Assembly (NCBI GenBank): GCA_000507305.1
Contig: DF239323.1
Span: 62,001 to 126,000 of the forward strand
Source of the DNA: Breviolum minutum Mf 1.05b.01
Lineage: Eukaryota; Sar; Dinophyceae; Suessiales; Symbiodiniaceae
Direction: 5' to 3'
Length of the DNA: 64,000 nt
This document shows positions 9,246 to 19,517 of the stretch, in pieces; the stretch's first letter is position 1, and every line of letters begins with the position of its first letter. The notes below the pieces were generated by a model. It did not search any database, was not told the DNA's origin, and saw only the letters and a program-made list of their open reading frames with translations. The position numbers and the translations under genes were made by a program.

Positions 9246-9396
9246 CTACTTGGAGGATCATCCCAGGACTTGTAAGTGGTTAATAACCATGGTTAGTAAG
9301 TCCCCCAACTGGGGTTGTTCCCCTTACAAATGGCCTAAATGGCTTACAAATGATGGTTACTAAACACTTACTAACTGGGATTATCCTCCAAGTAGA
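9246..9396. mobile_element. family F MITE
   Basis: Complete: TACTTGGAGGATCATCCCAG to GATTATCCTCCAAGTAGA. Confidence 0.75.
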
Positions 9397-9490
9397 TTAT
9401 AACCCCAGTTACCCATATTTAAGGCCATTTATAGGAGTTATAACTATAGTTAGAATGCCATTTATGTATACCTGGTAGGGGTCCACCTTC
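9392..9490. mobile_element. family H element, partial
   Basis: Abuts F. Carries GGAGTTATAAC repeats and the end CCTGGTAGGGGTCCACC. Confidence 0.4.
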
Positions 9491-9954
9491 TACAAGTGAT
9501 TATTTTGGGCAATTTATAATGACCTTCACTAGTCTCCCCGAAAAAGGTGGTTTAAGGTACGGGAATCCTACCCAAATGGCCGAAACATTCAGGTTAAGGA
9601 TTTGTATTCGATTGCCCAGATATCAAGTTGAGAACGGTCCCCAGGTAATGATAAAATCAACAGCTGGGATTTGCTTTCTTGTTTATCACTACCAAATCAA
9701 CAAAGAAGGGAAATACTTCACTTTCTTTTCCCTGGTTCAAAAGCTAATTCATTTCCAACAATTTGGGATCTGGGATGAGCAGAATTTTTCAGCCAATCAC
9801 CAGCCAGAGCGTCGCAGAGCCTAGTTATTACTGTTGAGGGGCAAAATCGGTGGTTGAGGTGGCAAATATTGAATTTCTCATCAGCATTTCTGTTTTTCAT
9901 CAGAGGTGGTGATGGCAGGATAGACAAAAATCCAGGTAAAACACGGGTTCAGTC

Positions 9955-10075
9955 TACTTGGATCATCCCAGGACTAGTATGTGGTTATGACGATCGTTTT
10001 GGTCCCCCAAGTCCTGGGGTTGCGGGACCCCTTCCATTCATGGCCTTTTCCACCGGGATGATCCCCCAAGCAGGT
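9955..10075. mobile_element. family F MITE, internally deleted
   Basis: TACTTGGATCATCCCAGGAC left, CGGGATGATCCCCCAAGCAG right, about 40 bp shorter than full copies. Confidence 0.55.
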
Positions 10076-10140
10076 GAGTCGACCAGGTTCGATGATGGTC
10101 AGGGAGACTTGGGGGAGACAACTCGACGGAAGGGTGGGAT

Positions 10141-10698
10141 TTGTGCTTAGTAGGATCCCATAAGTCCATAGGGGTTACAAGTTATACCCCCCATGAATCA
10201 CCCATAGGCCTAAGGACCTATCGAATCAAGATTATCTTGAATTTCATCCCATGTTGGACTAGCGGGGCAAGTGAAAAAACATGTTGGGATGTCAGTTTTC
10301 AGTTGAAACATGTTTTGGTTTGGGGGGATGTTCACTAATCATATTTGCAACCATCATATTTGTAGCGCGCGTAGACACACAATAATTCATGTTCACTGGG
10401 TGGGGACAGCATATTTCATAAGCATCCAGGAGTCGCAGATGAGCACTATACAATTCTTGTTTCAAGCAACTTGCAGTTGCAGGTTGATTTTTTGTTAATC
10501 ACCCAAACATGGGGCAATTTGGCAATTTGTATCATTTTAAAAAACCCACAAAAAATCAATATAGATCTATCTTAAGACTTCAAGTAAATGGTAAGGCTTG
10601 GTGGTTTGGGGCGGTTGGTGGTTTGGGATTCGTTCCAATCGGGGTATTTCCCTTTCATAAGGGGATCCTAGGACTCTAAAACCGGGCCCCAAACCACC
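10141..10698. other. no gene seen
   Basis: AT-rich; a GGCGGTTGGTGGTTTGGG-type G/T-rich stretch at about 10600-10630 is the only compositional feature. Confidence 0.35.
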
Positions 10699-10862
10699 AA
10701 GTACTTGGAGGATCATCCCAGGACTTGTAAGTGGTTAATCACCATGGTGATCGTAAGTTCCCCAAGACCTGGGGTTGTGGGACCCCTTACAAATGGCCGA
10801 ATTTCATGGCTTATAAATGGTGGTGATCCTAACTACTTACCAGCTGGGACGATCCTCCAAGT
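10699..10862. mobile_element. family F MITE
   Basis: Among the best-preserved copies. GTACTTGGAGGATCATCCCA to GACGATCCTCCAAGTAA. Confidence 0.8.
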
Positions 10863-10911
10863 AACCACTAGCTGCCACTAGCTGATATGTTCTTTGCTTT
10901 CAAAATGATCT

Positions 10912-10985
10912 TAACAGTGGTTATATATACTCAATATAAGGAATTTCTGGGAATAAAGGTGGGATGACCATCCCCAAAGAGTTTA
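10912..10985. repeat. family L repeat
   Basis: TATACTCAATATAAGGAATT...AAGGTGGGATGACCATCC; abuts the next B element. Confidence 0.45.
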
Positions 10986-10990
10986 GGTCA

Positions 10991-11094
10991 CAGGTGGCTG
11001 TTTCAAATAAATACTGTTTTTTCAGCCCGAATGTCTGGGGAAATGATCCAATTTGACGACAGTTTTCTTCAAATGGGTTCAAACCACCAACTAG
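10991..11094. mobile_element. family B MITE
   Basis: Left arm CAGGTGGCTGTTTCAA is mutated; the right end AAACCACCAACTAG is intact. Confidence 0.6.
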
Positions 11095-11368
11095 ATAAGG
11101 ATTACGAAGAATCCCCAATATTTCCGAACCTAACAATGCTAAAAATAATCACCTAATTGAAATCCCGAAAATCATCTAAACCATCCACCTCCATGACTTT
11201 GGGTTCAATCCATATCAAGTCTCTTAAAGCCTATACGAATATACCAGGCATGAGCTTCATTCTATCCAATCCCGCTGAGGTCTCACATGCTGTGACGGAT
11301 CAGTCCACGATGTCTCCTGGCTTGCTCCAAAAAAATCCGGCTTCGCTAAAATAACACGCAAACACCAA

Positions 11369-11460
11369 CTAGGTGGTGGTTTCATTTTTTGTTCATTTGC
11401 ATCCCTATTTGCAATTTGACGAGCATATTTTTCAGATGGGTTGGTTCAACCTCCAACCAG
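11369..11460. mobile_element. family B MITE
   Basis: CTAGGTGGTGGTTTCA to CAACCTCCAACCAG, flanked by direct CCAA on both sides (possible 4-bp target duplication). Confidence 0.7.
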
Positions 11461-11560
11461 CCAAGAGAAGGGGTGAGATGGGACCCATCTTTTTTGCGGA
11501 GTTTGAAGCCTGAATTTCTGAATACCCTAAAGATCTTGGAATTTTTACTAAGTGAGGAGC

Positions 11561-11660
11561 TATATGGGTGTTTCCAAAAAAGGGGTACCCTAAAACCCTG
11601 TTTTTTACTGGATGATTTGGGGGGAAAACCCCACTCTTTTCGGAAAAACATCCTAATATA
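11561..11660. mobile_element. family E MITE
   Basis: TATATGGGTGTTTCCAAAAA opposite TTTTCGGAAAAACATCCTA; inner GGGGTACCC. Confidence 0.6.
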
Positions 11661-11864
11661 GGTTGAACGGGCCAGAATCCTCAAACTCACAGGGTAGCCA
11701 AGGAGATGGGATTTCAATAATTATCACCCTGAAAAGGCCAACGAAAAGGTAAAAATTAGGCCAAAATTCCGTGGGATGGTGAGTTTTAAAACCCTACGGT
11801 TGGTGGGCCCAAAACACTATAGTACTAGTTATATGTAGGGACTCAGTAGGGACTCAATAACTCC

Positions 11865-11974
11865 ACTAAGGTGGTCGTTTTCATTTTTTTAAAATTTTCA
11901 CCCGGATCCCTGGGGAAGATGAACCCATTTTGACAAACACATTTTTTCAGATGGGTTGGTTCAACCACAAAGCA
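11865..11974. mobile_element. family B MITE
   Basis: CTAAGGTGGTCGTTTTCA left; right GGTTCAACCACAAAGCAG, degraded end. Confidence 0.6.
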
Positions 11975-12151
11975 GTCCACTTCAGGTCTGGCTCCAACTT
12001 GGCGGGGGAAGCTCAGAAGAAAAATATTCTTCCGCAGGTTTGGAGTGGTCAAACAACTTAAACCCAAGGCGTTGGTTGGTTTGAAAACTCATTGTTACAG
12101 TTGCTTTTGATCTCTTTTGAGTGTTTTGTTTTGTCATTTTGTGGAGATTGA

Positions 12152-12235
12152 AACATGGTAAATCACCATTAAACAAAACACCATTTGTGGAATATTTTGT
12201 ATCGTTTCCTTTGTTCCAAGCACCGAACAGTCGCA
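12152..12235. repeat. family Q repeat
   Basis: CATGGTAAATCACCATTAAA, then ACCATTTGTGGAATAT and TTCCAAG...CAGTCG. Matches 52129-52207. Confidence 0.45.
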
Positions 12236-12720
12236 AAGTAAAAACACGTTTTTCTCGGCATTCTCCTGGCCAGACCATAGCCATTGTGAATCACATGATT
12301 TTCTAGAGCAATTTTGAGAATTGTTCAACTCCAGGATTTCTGCGTGACTTGAGATTGTTTGTCACAGGGTAAGGATTGTACAATCGAAGACAGATTAGCG
12401 ATGACCTCCCGGGAAATTACATCCCCTAATATGGGAGAACTGGGTATAGATTGGGTATAGACACTTATGTTATGTATATTCTTGGGTGATCAAAGTTAGC
12501 GTCATAAACTTGAATCTAATCTACTGGTACCTGATATAGTTCTGATATGACGGTATGTCATATCTCATAGTGTCAACGCTTTGTTGGGCTGTTTCTGTCA
12601 GTAGAGAACACATTACAATATAAATTGATTTGTTTTTGGTTTATAGTCAATCTTTCATTAAATAAATGTGTTAGTGTTGTTTGAAGATATTCATTCAATT
12701 TCAATGGGCCCTTTGTGAAT
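12236..12720. other. no gene seen
   Basis: AT-rich sequence without a supported gene or element. Confidence 0.35.
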
Positions 12721-12865
12721 CTGCCTTAAAAAACTGCCACTAGTGGCAAAGCACCAGGATTCATTGATTCAGTCCAAAACCTGTTCAACACAGATAAGGA
12801 AGCCCGTCCAGCCTGAAACGGGTTGGATATTTTTGTTGTTTTTCCTTTTTTTCCAAGAAATCTCC

Positions 12866-12950
12866 AACAGGACCTACTGAACGGACCCCTAAACCTTAGT
12901 ATCTAATAACTCTAGCAACTTAGTTTGGGGTCCGTTGGTAAGGTCCCATT
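12866..12950. repeat. family O inverted repeat (single copy here)
   Basis: GGACCTACTGAACGGACCCC on the left faces GGGGTCCGTTGGTAAGGTCC on the right. Confidence 0.55.
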
Positions 12951-13002
12951 CAATTCTTGATGGTTTTTTTTTGTTGGGGGGGGAGGGTGGAGGTTTGTTT
13001 CT

Positions 13003-13126
13003 CATATAGGATCCTTGGGACGGACTGCTAGATTGAATATTTACCTATAGTTTTAACGTTGATTTTCATAGTAGATTTAAGTACAATAGGTAAATATACC
13101 AGTCCGTCCCATGGATTCTATTATGG
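13003..13126. mobile_element. family A MITE
   Basis: CATATAGGATCCTTGGGACGG opposite CCGTCCCATGGATTCTATTATGG-like arm; longer loop than usual. Confidence 0.65.
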
Positions 13127-13198
13127 CTTTTGTAGCTTTGAAACATATTAGAATGATTTAGAATGAAACTCCACATCCGAAACGAGCCGCCGCATTCG

Positions 13199-13344
13199 GT
13201 CAATGGTTGTTTTTGGTTCCCGTAAAAGGTCGTGGCATATAATCCCCCAATCGGCTGTTTATACCACTTATATATTGCCTTTTGCGGGGTTATATGCTAC
13301 CTACTACCTCTTAAACTTACAGGGACCGGAAACAACCATTGATT
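13199..13344. mobile_element. family J inverted-repeat element
   Basis: GTCAATGGTTGTTTTTGGTTC opposite CCGGAAACAACCATTGA. Subterminal TATAATCCCC and GGTTATATGCTACCTAC. Second copy at 35712. Confidence 0.55.
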
Positions 13345-13477
13345 TGGGTCCTTTTATTGTTTTTTTTTAATTTCCGGAGTGGTTTATGGCGGTAATGATG
13401 ACTTGGTTCGAATCTAGATGGTGGCTATTTCCAGCCCGGCCGAGAGAAACTTTAAATGAGCCACACATTTTTGGGAC

Positions 13478-13560
13478 CCTGGTTGGTTGGGTTATATAGG
13501 GGATTATTTTATAAATCATTGTAAGGACCCCTATTAAACAACCAGTATAATGGAAAGTAG
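13478..13560. repeat. family I repeat
   Basis: CCCTGGTTGGTTGGGTTATA to CAACCAGTATAATGGAAAGTA. Confidence 0.5.
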
Positions 13561-13599
13561 GAAAGTTTTTTCCTGGCTACAATGACATTCCAATCTTTT

Positions 13600-13812
13600 C
13601 TCACAATTTGGGGGCCCCTTTTTGATTATGTGGTTTACCCAGTTTGTTGTCCAAAGATGGTGACTTTGAATTGATAAAAGTTTGATATTTAAGTGCCTAA
13701 TATCGATCCAAAATATCCAGATCCTCCGAAAGAGGTCACTTAATGGGCCAACTGCTGACTTGGACAACTGTGGATTTTCTCAACATATTTCTACTTGAAA
13801 TCCTCCGAAAGA
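13600..13812. repeat. family K repeat, copy 1
   Basis: Shares CAGTTTGTTGTCCAAA, AAATCCTCC-type and GACTTGGACAACTGTGGATT blocks with 18705-18935. Confidence 0.5.
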
Positions 13813-13829
13813 TCCATGTTGAGATCACT

Positions 13830-13931
13830 TACCCTCCATGAAACCAACAGCTAAAGCACCGGATAAAATGGATGGGAACGGAATACTGTACTCTTTTCCT
13901 TTTCAGGCAAAAGACCTATTTTCAGGTGCTA
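13830..13931. mobile_element. family C MITE, right end replaced by D
   Basis: TACCCTCCATGAAACCAACA left; breaks at the start of the following D element. Confidence 0.5.
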
Positions 13932-14036
13932 CTGTTGATGGATCAGAATTCTGGCTAACCAGTTGATATAGAGAAACTACCATTAATTATGGGGGGTTTA
14001 TACGTCTCAGGTGGTGCAGGATTTCTTCCACCAATA
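13931..14036. mobile_element. family D MITE
   Basis: ACTGTTGATGGATCAGAATT left; right end decayed to TTTCTTCCACCAATAA. Confidence 0.5.
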
Positions 14037-14049
14037 ATATGTTAGTTGC

Positions 14050-14166
14050 TACACTCCGGTAAACTCACATAGCAACAGAAAGAAAACCTTTGAAGATGTA
14101 TCTCCTATTCAAAAAGATATTTAAACATGGGGATATTCCAGCCAGCTATGTTAGTTTATCAGTGCA
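14050..14166. mobile_element. family C MITE (GTAAACT variant)
   Basis: TACACTCCGGTAAACTCACATAG-like left arm; right AGCTATGTTAGTTTATC. Confidence 0.55.
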
Positions 14167-14174
14167 GTATACTG

Positions 14175-14329
14175 CATCGTCCCAGCTGGTAACTAGTCAG
14201 GATAGCCCACCATTTATTACCGCCATGAAGTTCGGCCATTTGTAAGGGGTCCCACAACCCTACTTAGGGGAACTTGCGATCTCCATGGTTATCAACCACT
14301 TACATCCACTGGGATGATCCTCCAAGTAT
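14175..14329. mobile_element. family F MITE
   Basis: Right end CTGGGATGATCCTCCAAGTA intact, left begins at CGTCCCAGCTGG. Confidence 0.6.
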
Positions 14330-14403
14330 TGCAAAATGGCGTGGCTGAGGTGGATGACAGCAAGGTGGCCAATGGAGGATCCATGGCTTCGGTAGGATGG
14401 CTC

Positions 14404-14600
14404 AGTCTGTTGATGGGTCGTTCGAAATCCCAAGGCCAATCTACCGTTTTTTGGATGTATAAAAACATATTATAAACCCTGTCAATATTGGGATAAACTA
14501 CATATCACACCACCGGGGACCTGGGGATGTATTAAAAAACCCCTATAAATAATGGGATAAACAACCAACCTCAGCTGGTGAGTTGTCCCCGGATGTCTGG
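14404..14600. mobile_element. family D MITE with internal duplication
   Basis: CTGTTGATGGGTCGTTCGAA left. The core ATGTATaAAA...TGGGATAAAC occurs twice, as in the copy at 45246. Confidence 0.5.
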
Positions 14601-14795
14601 TTGCCCTCAGCCGTATGACCAACCGACCAACCTTCAAGCTTTGGGGATAACATCTTGGATAGGAAGAATATCTGGTTAGTATATACCCTGCGCAACCAAA
14701 CCACCAAAAAATTTGTAGGGTTCAGATCGAAACCTCGGGTTTTGGGTGATTTTCCTAAGGTAGTTAGTTAATATTACCAGTTACCAGTTATAAGA

Positions 14796-14916
14796 CTAGG
14801 TGGTGGCAACTCAAATATTGTTTGTTTTTACCCTGATCCCTGAAAAAATGATCCAATTTGACGAGCAATATGTTTTCATATTTTTCCATTGGATGGCTCA
14901 AGCACCACCGATTCGT
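14796..14916. mobile_element. family B MITE, divergent
   Basis: CTAGGTGGTGGCAACTCAA left, GCACCACCGATTCG right. Confidence 0.45.
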
Positions 14917-15012
14917 AAGCATGAGCCACCAAGTTGTATGCAAGTTTCCGGGAGTAGCTGTGGCGACAACAAATCTCCCATTCATCGAGTAGGGACTAGA
15001 GTACCCTTTCTT

Positions 15013-15345
15013 GGAGGATCATCCCAGCTGGATGTAAGTCGATATGATAGGTTATGATAGCCCCCCCATTTATAAGCCATAAAAAAGGCAATCTTGGAAA
15101 CTCCCACCTACTTAGGAGGATCAATCATCCCAGTTAGTAAGTGGATGTTTCCGAAAATAGTGGTACCCCCAAATCATCCATTTTAATTGGGTTTTCCATT
15201 ATAAACCATCCATTTTGGGGTACCCCTAATTTTTGGAAACACCCAACCTCCACTTACAAACCATAAAAAACAGGCCATTTGGGTCCGGGGTCCCACGTTG
15301 CCCCCCAAGGCCTTGGGGATGAAAACTTTTCCACCGTTACTGGAG
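15013..15345. mobile_element. family F cluster with nested family E
   Basis: An F left half starts CTTGGAGGATCATCCCAGC. A second F begins at about 15109 (TACTTAGGAGGATCAATC) and is split at GTAAGTGG by an E element. It resumes at CTTACAAACCATAAAA. Confidence 0.5.
15141..15246. mobile_element. family E MITE nested in F
   Basis: GGATGTTTCCGAAAATAGTGG opposite TAATTTTTGGAAACACCCAA; internal GGTACCCC. Confidence 0.6.
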
Positions 15346-15434
15346 CCAGTCGGTCCTCAAACTCTCCCTGTTTTTAGTTACGACTTGACTAGTTTCAGGG
15401 ATTTGTTGATAGTGTTATCCCAGGTATATCCAGT

Positions 15435-15470
15435 ATATATATATATTATATATATACATTATTCTAATCC
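15435..15470. repeat. (TA)n microsatellite
   Basis: Alternating TA around TATATATTATATATATAC. Confidence 0.7.
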
Positions 15471-15965
15471 TTATTAATATTTTTTTCTATTTCAGGGATG
15501 GTGGATAGTTTCAGGGATTGTTGAAAGAGTATTGTTTTAGATTCCAATGTATTCATATATACATATTCCCCCATCCTTATTTTGAAGCTACAAGGACAGT
15601 TCGTTCGAAATCGACTCTCGTTGCTTTTCTTTTAATATCAGAATACCGAGGTGGTCTCAAAGAGACAAAGGCCTACTTTACCGTTAGATGCTAAGATTCG
15701 GTTCTTGTTGGCGGGCGTGGCTTTTCGTGGCCCAAAAAACTGGGAGATGACAAAGGTTATATGAACACTTATTGATTCATAGGTGATTTTTCAACGCATA
15801 GTGGTAAAAGTCACAGTTCAAAAAGGCAGCTTCCGGAGGCTTCATGTCATCCTGGTGCGACCTGGGGAAGGATCCCAAGACATAGGATTTTGTTGTGCCA
15901 CAACGCACAACATATACAGTCGATGATCTTAGATTTGTGTATTTTGGTGATTTTTAGGGATTGTA

Positions 15966-16030
15966 CCATGGAATTCATCACCATGAAGCCAACCACGATT
16001 TGGGAGAATATGTTTGGAACTTGTTCCAAG
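15966..16030. repeat. family Q repeat
   Basis: CCATGGAATTCATCACCATG...GAACTTGTTCCAAG; reverse complement of 34308-34374 with few differences. Confidence 0.45.
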
Positions 16031-16049
16031 CATTTTACGCAACTCCAAG

Positions 16050-16300
16050 AATATATAATATATATATATATTTATATATTGATGATTCACTACCAGTTTG
16101 GATTTTTAGCAGCCGTTGTACCGATTCACCGTTGTAAGAAAATTAGGCAATTCAAACAAATTAATGTGACTTTTTGTTGGGTGATACTACTAAATAAAGA
16201 TCCTGGGATTCTAGACATACATATATATATATATACAATATAATTATACTATGTATATATATATATTTATGTGATTTATATATATAGATATGTACACACA
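16050..16300. repeat. AT-rich microsatellite cluster with (CA)n
   Basis: (TA)n at 16050-16080 and 16219-16280, then ACACACACAC at 16294-16308. Confidence 0.65.
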
Positions 16301-16317
16301 CACACACAAACTCTGCA

Positions 16318-16409
16318 GATATTTATCAACAAAATGTTCTTGGATCAGTTGCAACCCCAGAACAGTGATGTAATTCGGAGAGCATGGAAAACTAGGGCAA
16401 GTGGTCAGG
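16318..16409 (+). CDS. candidate internal exon
   Basis: Acceptor-like AACTCTGCAG, frame MFLDQLQPQNSDVIRRAWKT, donor-like GGTCAG|GTCAAC. Weak, no family. Confidence 0.2.
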
Positions 16410-16686
16410 TCAACAAGGTTTCACAAACCGAAAAAAATATGGTCAGTTTGGAAGGAGTACAGCATGACTAGGTGAGGTGGGCAGTGGGACAACTATCCTA
16501 CCCTTTGCAGTGGGGTGTACAGGAAAAATTCACACAATTAGGTTTTGATGGGATGGAATTAATGAAACACATAAACACTTCTTGAGAAAAAAAACTTCAT
16601 ATTACGCAAGCATGAAAGCTCCAGGAGTATTCCAGATGTGTTCTAGGCATCTCCATTTCCAGTACCTCCCAGTAAACTAGGATACA

Positions 16687-16710
16687 GGATATATATATAT
16701 ATATAATAGC
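16687..16710. repeat. (TA)n microsatellite
   Basis: ATATATATATATATA run. Confidence 0.7.
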
Positions 16711-16791
16711 AAAAGGACATTTCATCTTCCAACCATTAATTTTCAGCTGCGAGCCCTTAGTTTTTGGGGGAGTATAGTTTAAACTTTCATT

Positions 16792-16977
16792 TCATGGTCC
16801 TTTTGGCTGATATTCGTACTTTTCAAACAGCTTTTTTTTTTTAGGTCCAAAATTCGCGGCGCTTGATTGACTCAGTCCGGCGGTCCTGTCCGCTCCGGTT
16901 CCCGAGGTCAATCTCCCTACTGCCCACATCTCAGAGGGATGAAGTTTTAGGTCTTTTTCCGAAGAAGATTCAACCAT
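16792..16977 (-). CDS. candidate small ORF or exon
   Basis: 61 codons on the minus strand from ATG at 16977. It is GC-rich in the middle and reads WAVGRLTSGTGADRTAGLSQ, then a lysine run (GPKKKKLFEKYEYQPKGP) and a stop. It ends close to the family B element at 17006 that lies upstream of its start. No family recognised; may be one exon of a longer gene. Confidence 0.28.
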   Translation of the reverse strand: MVESSSEKDLKLHPSEMWAVGRLTSGTGADRTAGLSQSSAANFGPKKKKLFEKYEYQPKGP

Positions 16978-17005
16978 TTGTGCGCAACAAAGCAGCGTTA
17001 AGCAG

Positions 17006-17102
17006 CTAGGTGGTGATTTCAAATATTTGTTATTTTCATCCCTACTTGGGTTGAAAACACCAACTTGACTCAACTTGTTCAAATGGGTTGAACCACCAAC
17101 TA
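17006..17102. mobile_element. family B MITE
   Basis: CTAGGTGGTGATTTCAAATA to GGTTGAACCACCAACTA. Confidence 0.7.
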
Positions 17103-17230
17103 TATGTTTTTTTCGTGTTGTGCGCGCAAGACAACAGGATTTTTTTGACGTGAGACTTCTTTTTGGAAAAAAAACAAACGTGGCACAGGCTTCACAAATT
17201 TTGCCCCCATGTTCATGTTTTCTTTTTCAG

Positions 17231-17257
17231 CAGGAATCCTATCATGAAAACCTTAAT
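17231..17257 (+). CDS. candidate microexon
   Basis: Pyrimidine-rich acceptor GTTTTCTTTTTCAG, nine codons QESYHENLN, then GTAACT. The D-type string CTGTTGATGGTTCAG follows immediately. Confidence 0.18.
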
Positions 17258-17352
17258 GTAACTGTTGATGGTTCAGACATCTCCCAAAAAACACCCTGGG
17301 CCTTTTCATGGAAGCCTATTCAAAACTGGTGCATATTCTCCATATTCTCATG

Positions 17353-17448
17353 AATTTCTATATGATGTTTAGATGATTTCTCATGAATTTCTATATGATT
17401 TCTAGGTGATTTCTATGGATTTCTAGATGATTTCTAGATGATTTCAGG
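17353..17448. repeat. short degenerate tandem repeat
   Basis: Repeated GATTTCTAGATGATTTC-like units, period about 14-19 bp. Confidence 0.6.
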
Positions 17449-17482
17449 TCAAACAATTTCTTCACAAAAATCAACTCTTAAG

Positions 17483-17563
17483 GTTGGCAGGAAAGAAATG
17501 TGCCAGCGGAACTGGGCATCTCTACGAGGTGGCGGATTTTCGCCGCAAAATGATGGGTTATAA
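17483..17563 (+). CDS. candidate terminal exon
   Basis: Acceptor-like CAACTCTTAAG, frame VGRKEMCQRNWASLRGGGFS to TAA at 17561. Followed directly by family H. Confidence 0.2.
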   Translation, partial: VGRKEMCQRNWASLRGGGFSPQNDGL

Positions 17564-17704
17564 GAGGCCCTTACAAGATGGGCCCCTGCCAGTTATAAAT
17601 GGAGTTATAACCCCTATAAATGGCCTTATAATTAGTTAACTGGAGGTATAACCCTAGTTGTAGGAGTTATAACCCAAGTTATATCTGGTAGGGGGCCCAC
17701 CTTT
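17563..17704. mobile_element. family H element
   Basis: GGGCCCCTGCCAGTTATAAA opposite ATATCTGGTAGGGGGCCC; TATAACC repeats inside. Confidence 0.6.
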
Positions 17705-17878
17705 TAGGATCCATACCCTTCCCGATCGAGTAGGTTTGATGGTCCCAATCCCATTTCCACAATAGGATTGTAGGGTTAATCGGTTAATCCATTTCTTTTA
17801 GGACATACCTGGATCCTTAGGGAGGGTTCCGGAAGGTTGTTTAGGGATGTGTAGGGGATTGGTTTTTTCGATGATTCC

Positions 17879-17989
17879 TGGCTGGTGGCAACTTCAAAGA
17901 TTTTTGGAATTTTCACCTCAGTTTTGTTTGGGGTTTCATGATCCAATTTGACGACCGTATTTTTCAAATGGGTTGAAACCACCAACTAG
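17879..17989. mobile_element. family B MITE
   Basis: CTGGCTGGTGGCAACTTCAA to GAAACCACCAACTAG; ATTC/ATTT at the flanks. Confidence 0.65.
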
Positions 17990-18117
17990 ATTTCTTTTTA
18001 ATTGGGTGATGTTTAGTTTCCATCTTTTAGGTTCCATGTTAACTTTTTAGGGTTTGCTGTATACATGATGGTTATCTGGGTGGGGTCCTATTACACCGGG
18101 GGTTTCAACCGAATTCC

Positions 18118-18185
18118 CTAGGGGTTTATATACTGAATATAAGGAATGTCCTATTAAAGGTGGGATGAGTTTCCCATTTGTACCA
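18118..18185. repeat. family L repeat
   Basis: GGGTTTATATACTGAATATA...AAAGGTGGGATGAGTTT. Confidence 0.45.
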
Positions 18186-18546
18186 ATTTTTTTGAAAGAA
18201 ACAACAAACTAGTTTTACTATGTTACTATGATAAGCTACCGCTCTTTTCCATCACCAGTTGGTAGGAGTGTTCTTGGTTCACAATTTCCGACCATCATAT
18301 ATCAAGAGGATTGGATCATTGAGGATATTGTGTCATCATTTCGGCAGACGATTTTTGTTCGACCAAACCGCCGCCAGTTCCCTCCCTCACGTATTATATA
18401 AATGACGGTGGTGAAATGGAGATGGTACATAATTTAAATAATCTATATTCATTTTCATGAAGGAAACCCTACTAACCTTCAGCCAAATCCACCGGTTTTC
18501 CAGTGTTGAAGCAGGGCCCAAAATATACTATATATACGACTTACAG

Positions 18547-18687
18547 GCATCTTACATGACCGAAAACCCCCACTGTTTTAAGCAGGAAACCGACTCCTAC
18601 AAAGATGACCGAAAAACCTCAAAGGGCCCCGCTGGCCCGTACTCTTATGTCGTTTACCCACATTCAAATCCGATGGAGCGTCAGTAG
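18547..18687 (+). CDS. candidate terminal exon
   Basis: Acceptor-like ACGACTTACAG, then a frame with ATG 18556 reading MTENPHCFKQETDSYKDDRK and a TAG at 18685-18687. Hydrophilic, Tyr/Pro-rich end. The opposite strand is also open here. Unidentified. Confidence 0.28.
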   Translation, partial: ASYMTENPHCFKQETDSYKDDRKTSKGPAGPYSYVVYPHSNPMERQ

Positions 18688-18704
18688 CCATCCTCCTTTG
18701 TTTT

Positions 18705-18935
18705 CGCAATGTGGGGCCAGTTGAATTATGTCGTTTTACACAGTTTGTTGTCCAAACCTGGAAACTTTGATCCGTATAGCAAAATGCATTCAAAAGTGCC
18801 ATATCCACTGATCCAAATCCTCCAAAAGAGGTCATTTCATTTGGTGGGTTAGGACACCGACTGTTGACTTGGACAACCGTGGATTTTCTCTGCAACATAT
18901 CTTTACTCTACTTGGACAAGCATCCATGTTTGGAA
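18705..18935. repeat. family K repeat, copy 2
   Basis: CAGTTTGTTGTCCAAACCTGG to GACTTGGACAACCGTGGATT; the two blocks are inverted relative to each other (TTGTCCAA/TTGGACAA). Confidence 0.5.
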
Positions 18936-19021
18936 CAAGCCGTTTTTTTTTCTAAAATGATTCCAAACCACCATGGTGAAAAGTTGGTTCACCAAAAGAT
19001 CTATATAGTTTATAAGCATGT

Positions 19022-19234
19022 TTAAAAGCAACATGTTACTCCAAGGTTTTTTCTGGGAGGGATTGGTGGTTTGCGCATCCATGGCGTAACTTCTTCTGTC
19101 AGCCAGCCAGGCACCGTTTTCACCGTCATTGTGTTACAAAGACGGTGAAGAACTTCTGCGCGTTCCAGCCAGGGGACACAGATCGAAAAATCCCGCCAAA
19201 TCGTGCAACACAGCTCTATTAGTTGACTGAGCAT
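19022..19234 (-). CDS. candidate ORF, 70 codons
   Basis: Minus-strand ATG at 19234 to TAA at 19022. It reads LSQLIELCCTIWRDFSICVP, then WLERAEVLHRLCNTMTVKTV. The start lies beside the F element at 19231. Length alone is not significant; codon choice looks gene-like. Confidence 0.25.
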   Translation of the reverse strand: MLSQLIELCCTIWRDFSICVPWLERAEVLHRLCNTMTVKTVPGWLTEEVTPWMRKPPIPPRKNLGVTCCF

Positions 19235-19377
19235 TGCTTGGAGGATTTTCCCAGGACAGACGTAAGTGATTAATAAGCATGCTTAGTTTTCGTCCCCTAA
19301 CTGACCCCTTCCAAATGGCCTAAATGGCTCGCAGATAACTACTTGCTCATTGGGATGATCCTATAAGTGGAGTTGTG
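19231..19377. mobile_element. family F MITE
   Basis: TGCTTGGAGGATTTTCCCAG left, TGGGATGATCCTATAAGTGG right. Confidence 0.55.
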
Positions 19378-19388
19378 CCATCTGCTTT

Positions 19389-19517
19389 TACCCTTCCCCT
19401 CCTTGAAACTAAAGTTTTAGCACCTGAAATATGATGGGAAAGGAATACTTTCTCGTTTCCTTTTGGGGCAAAAGGCCTATTTTCAGATGCGTTTGCTGTT
19501 AATTTCAGGGAGTGTAT
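19389..19517. mobile_element. family C MITE
   Basis: TTACCCTTCCCCTCCTTGAAA opposite TTAATTTCAGGGAGTGTA. Confidence 0.6.
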
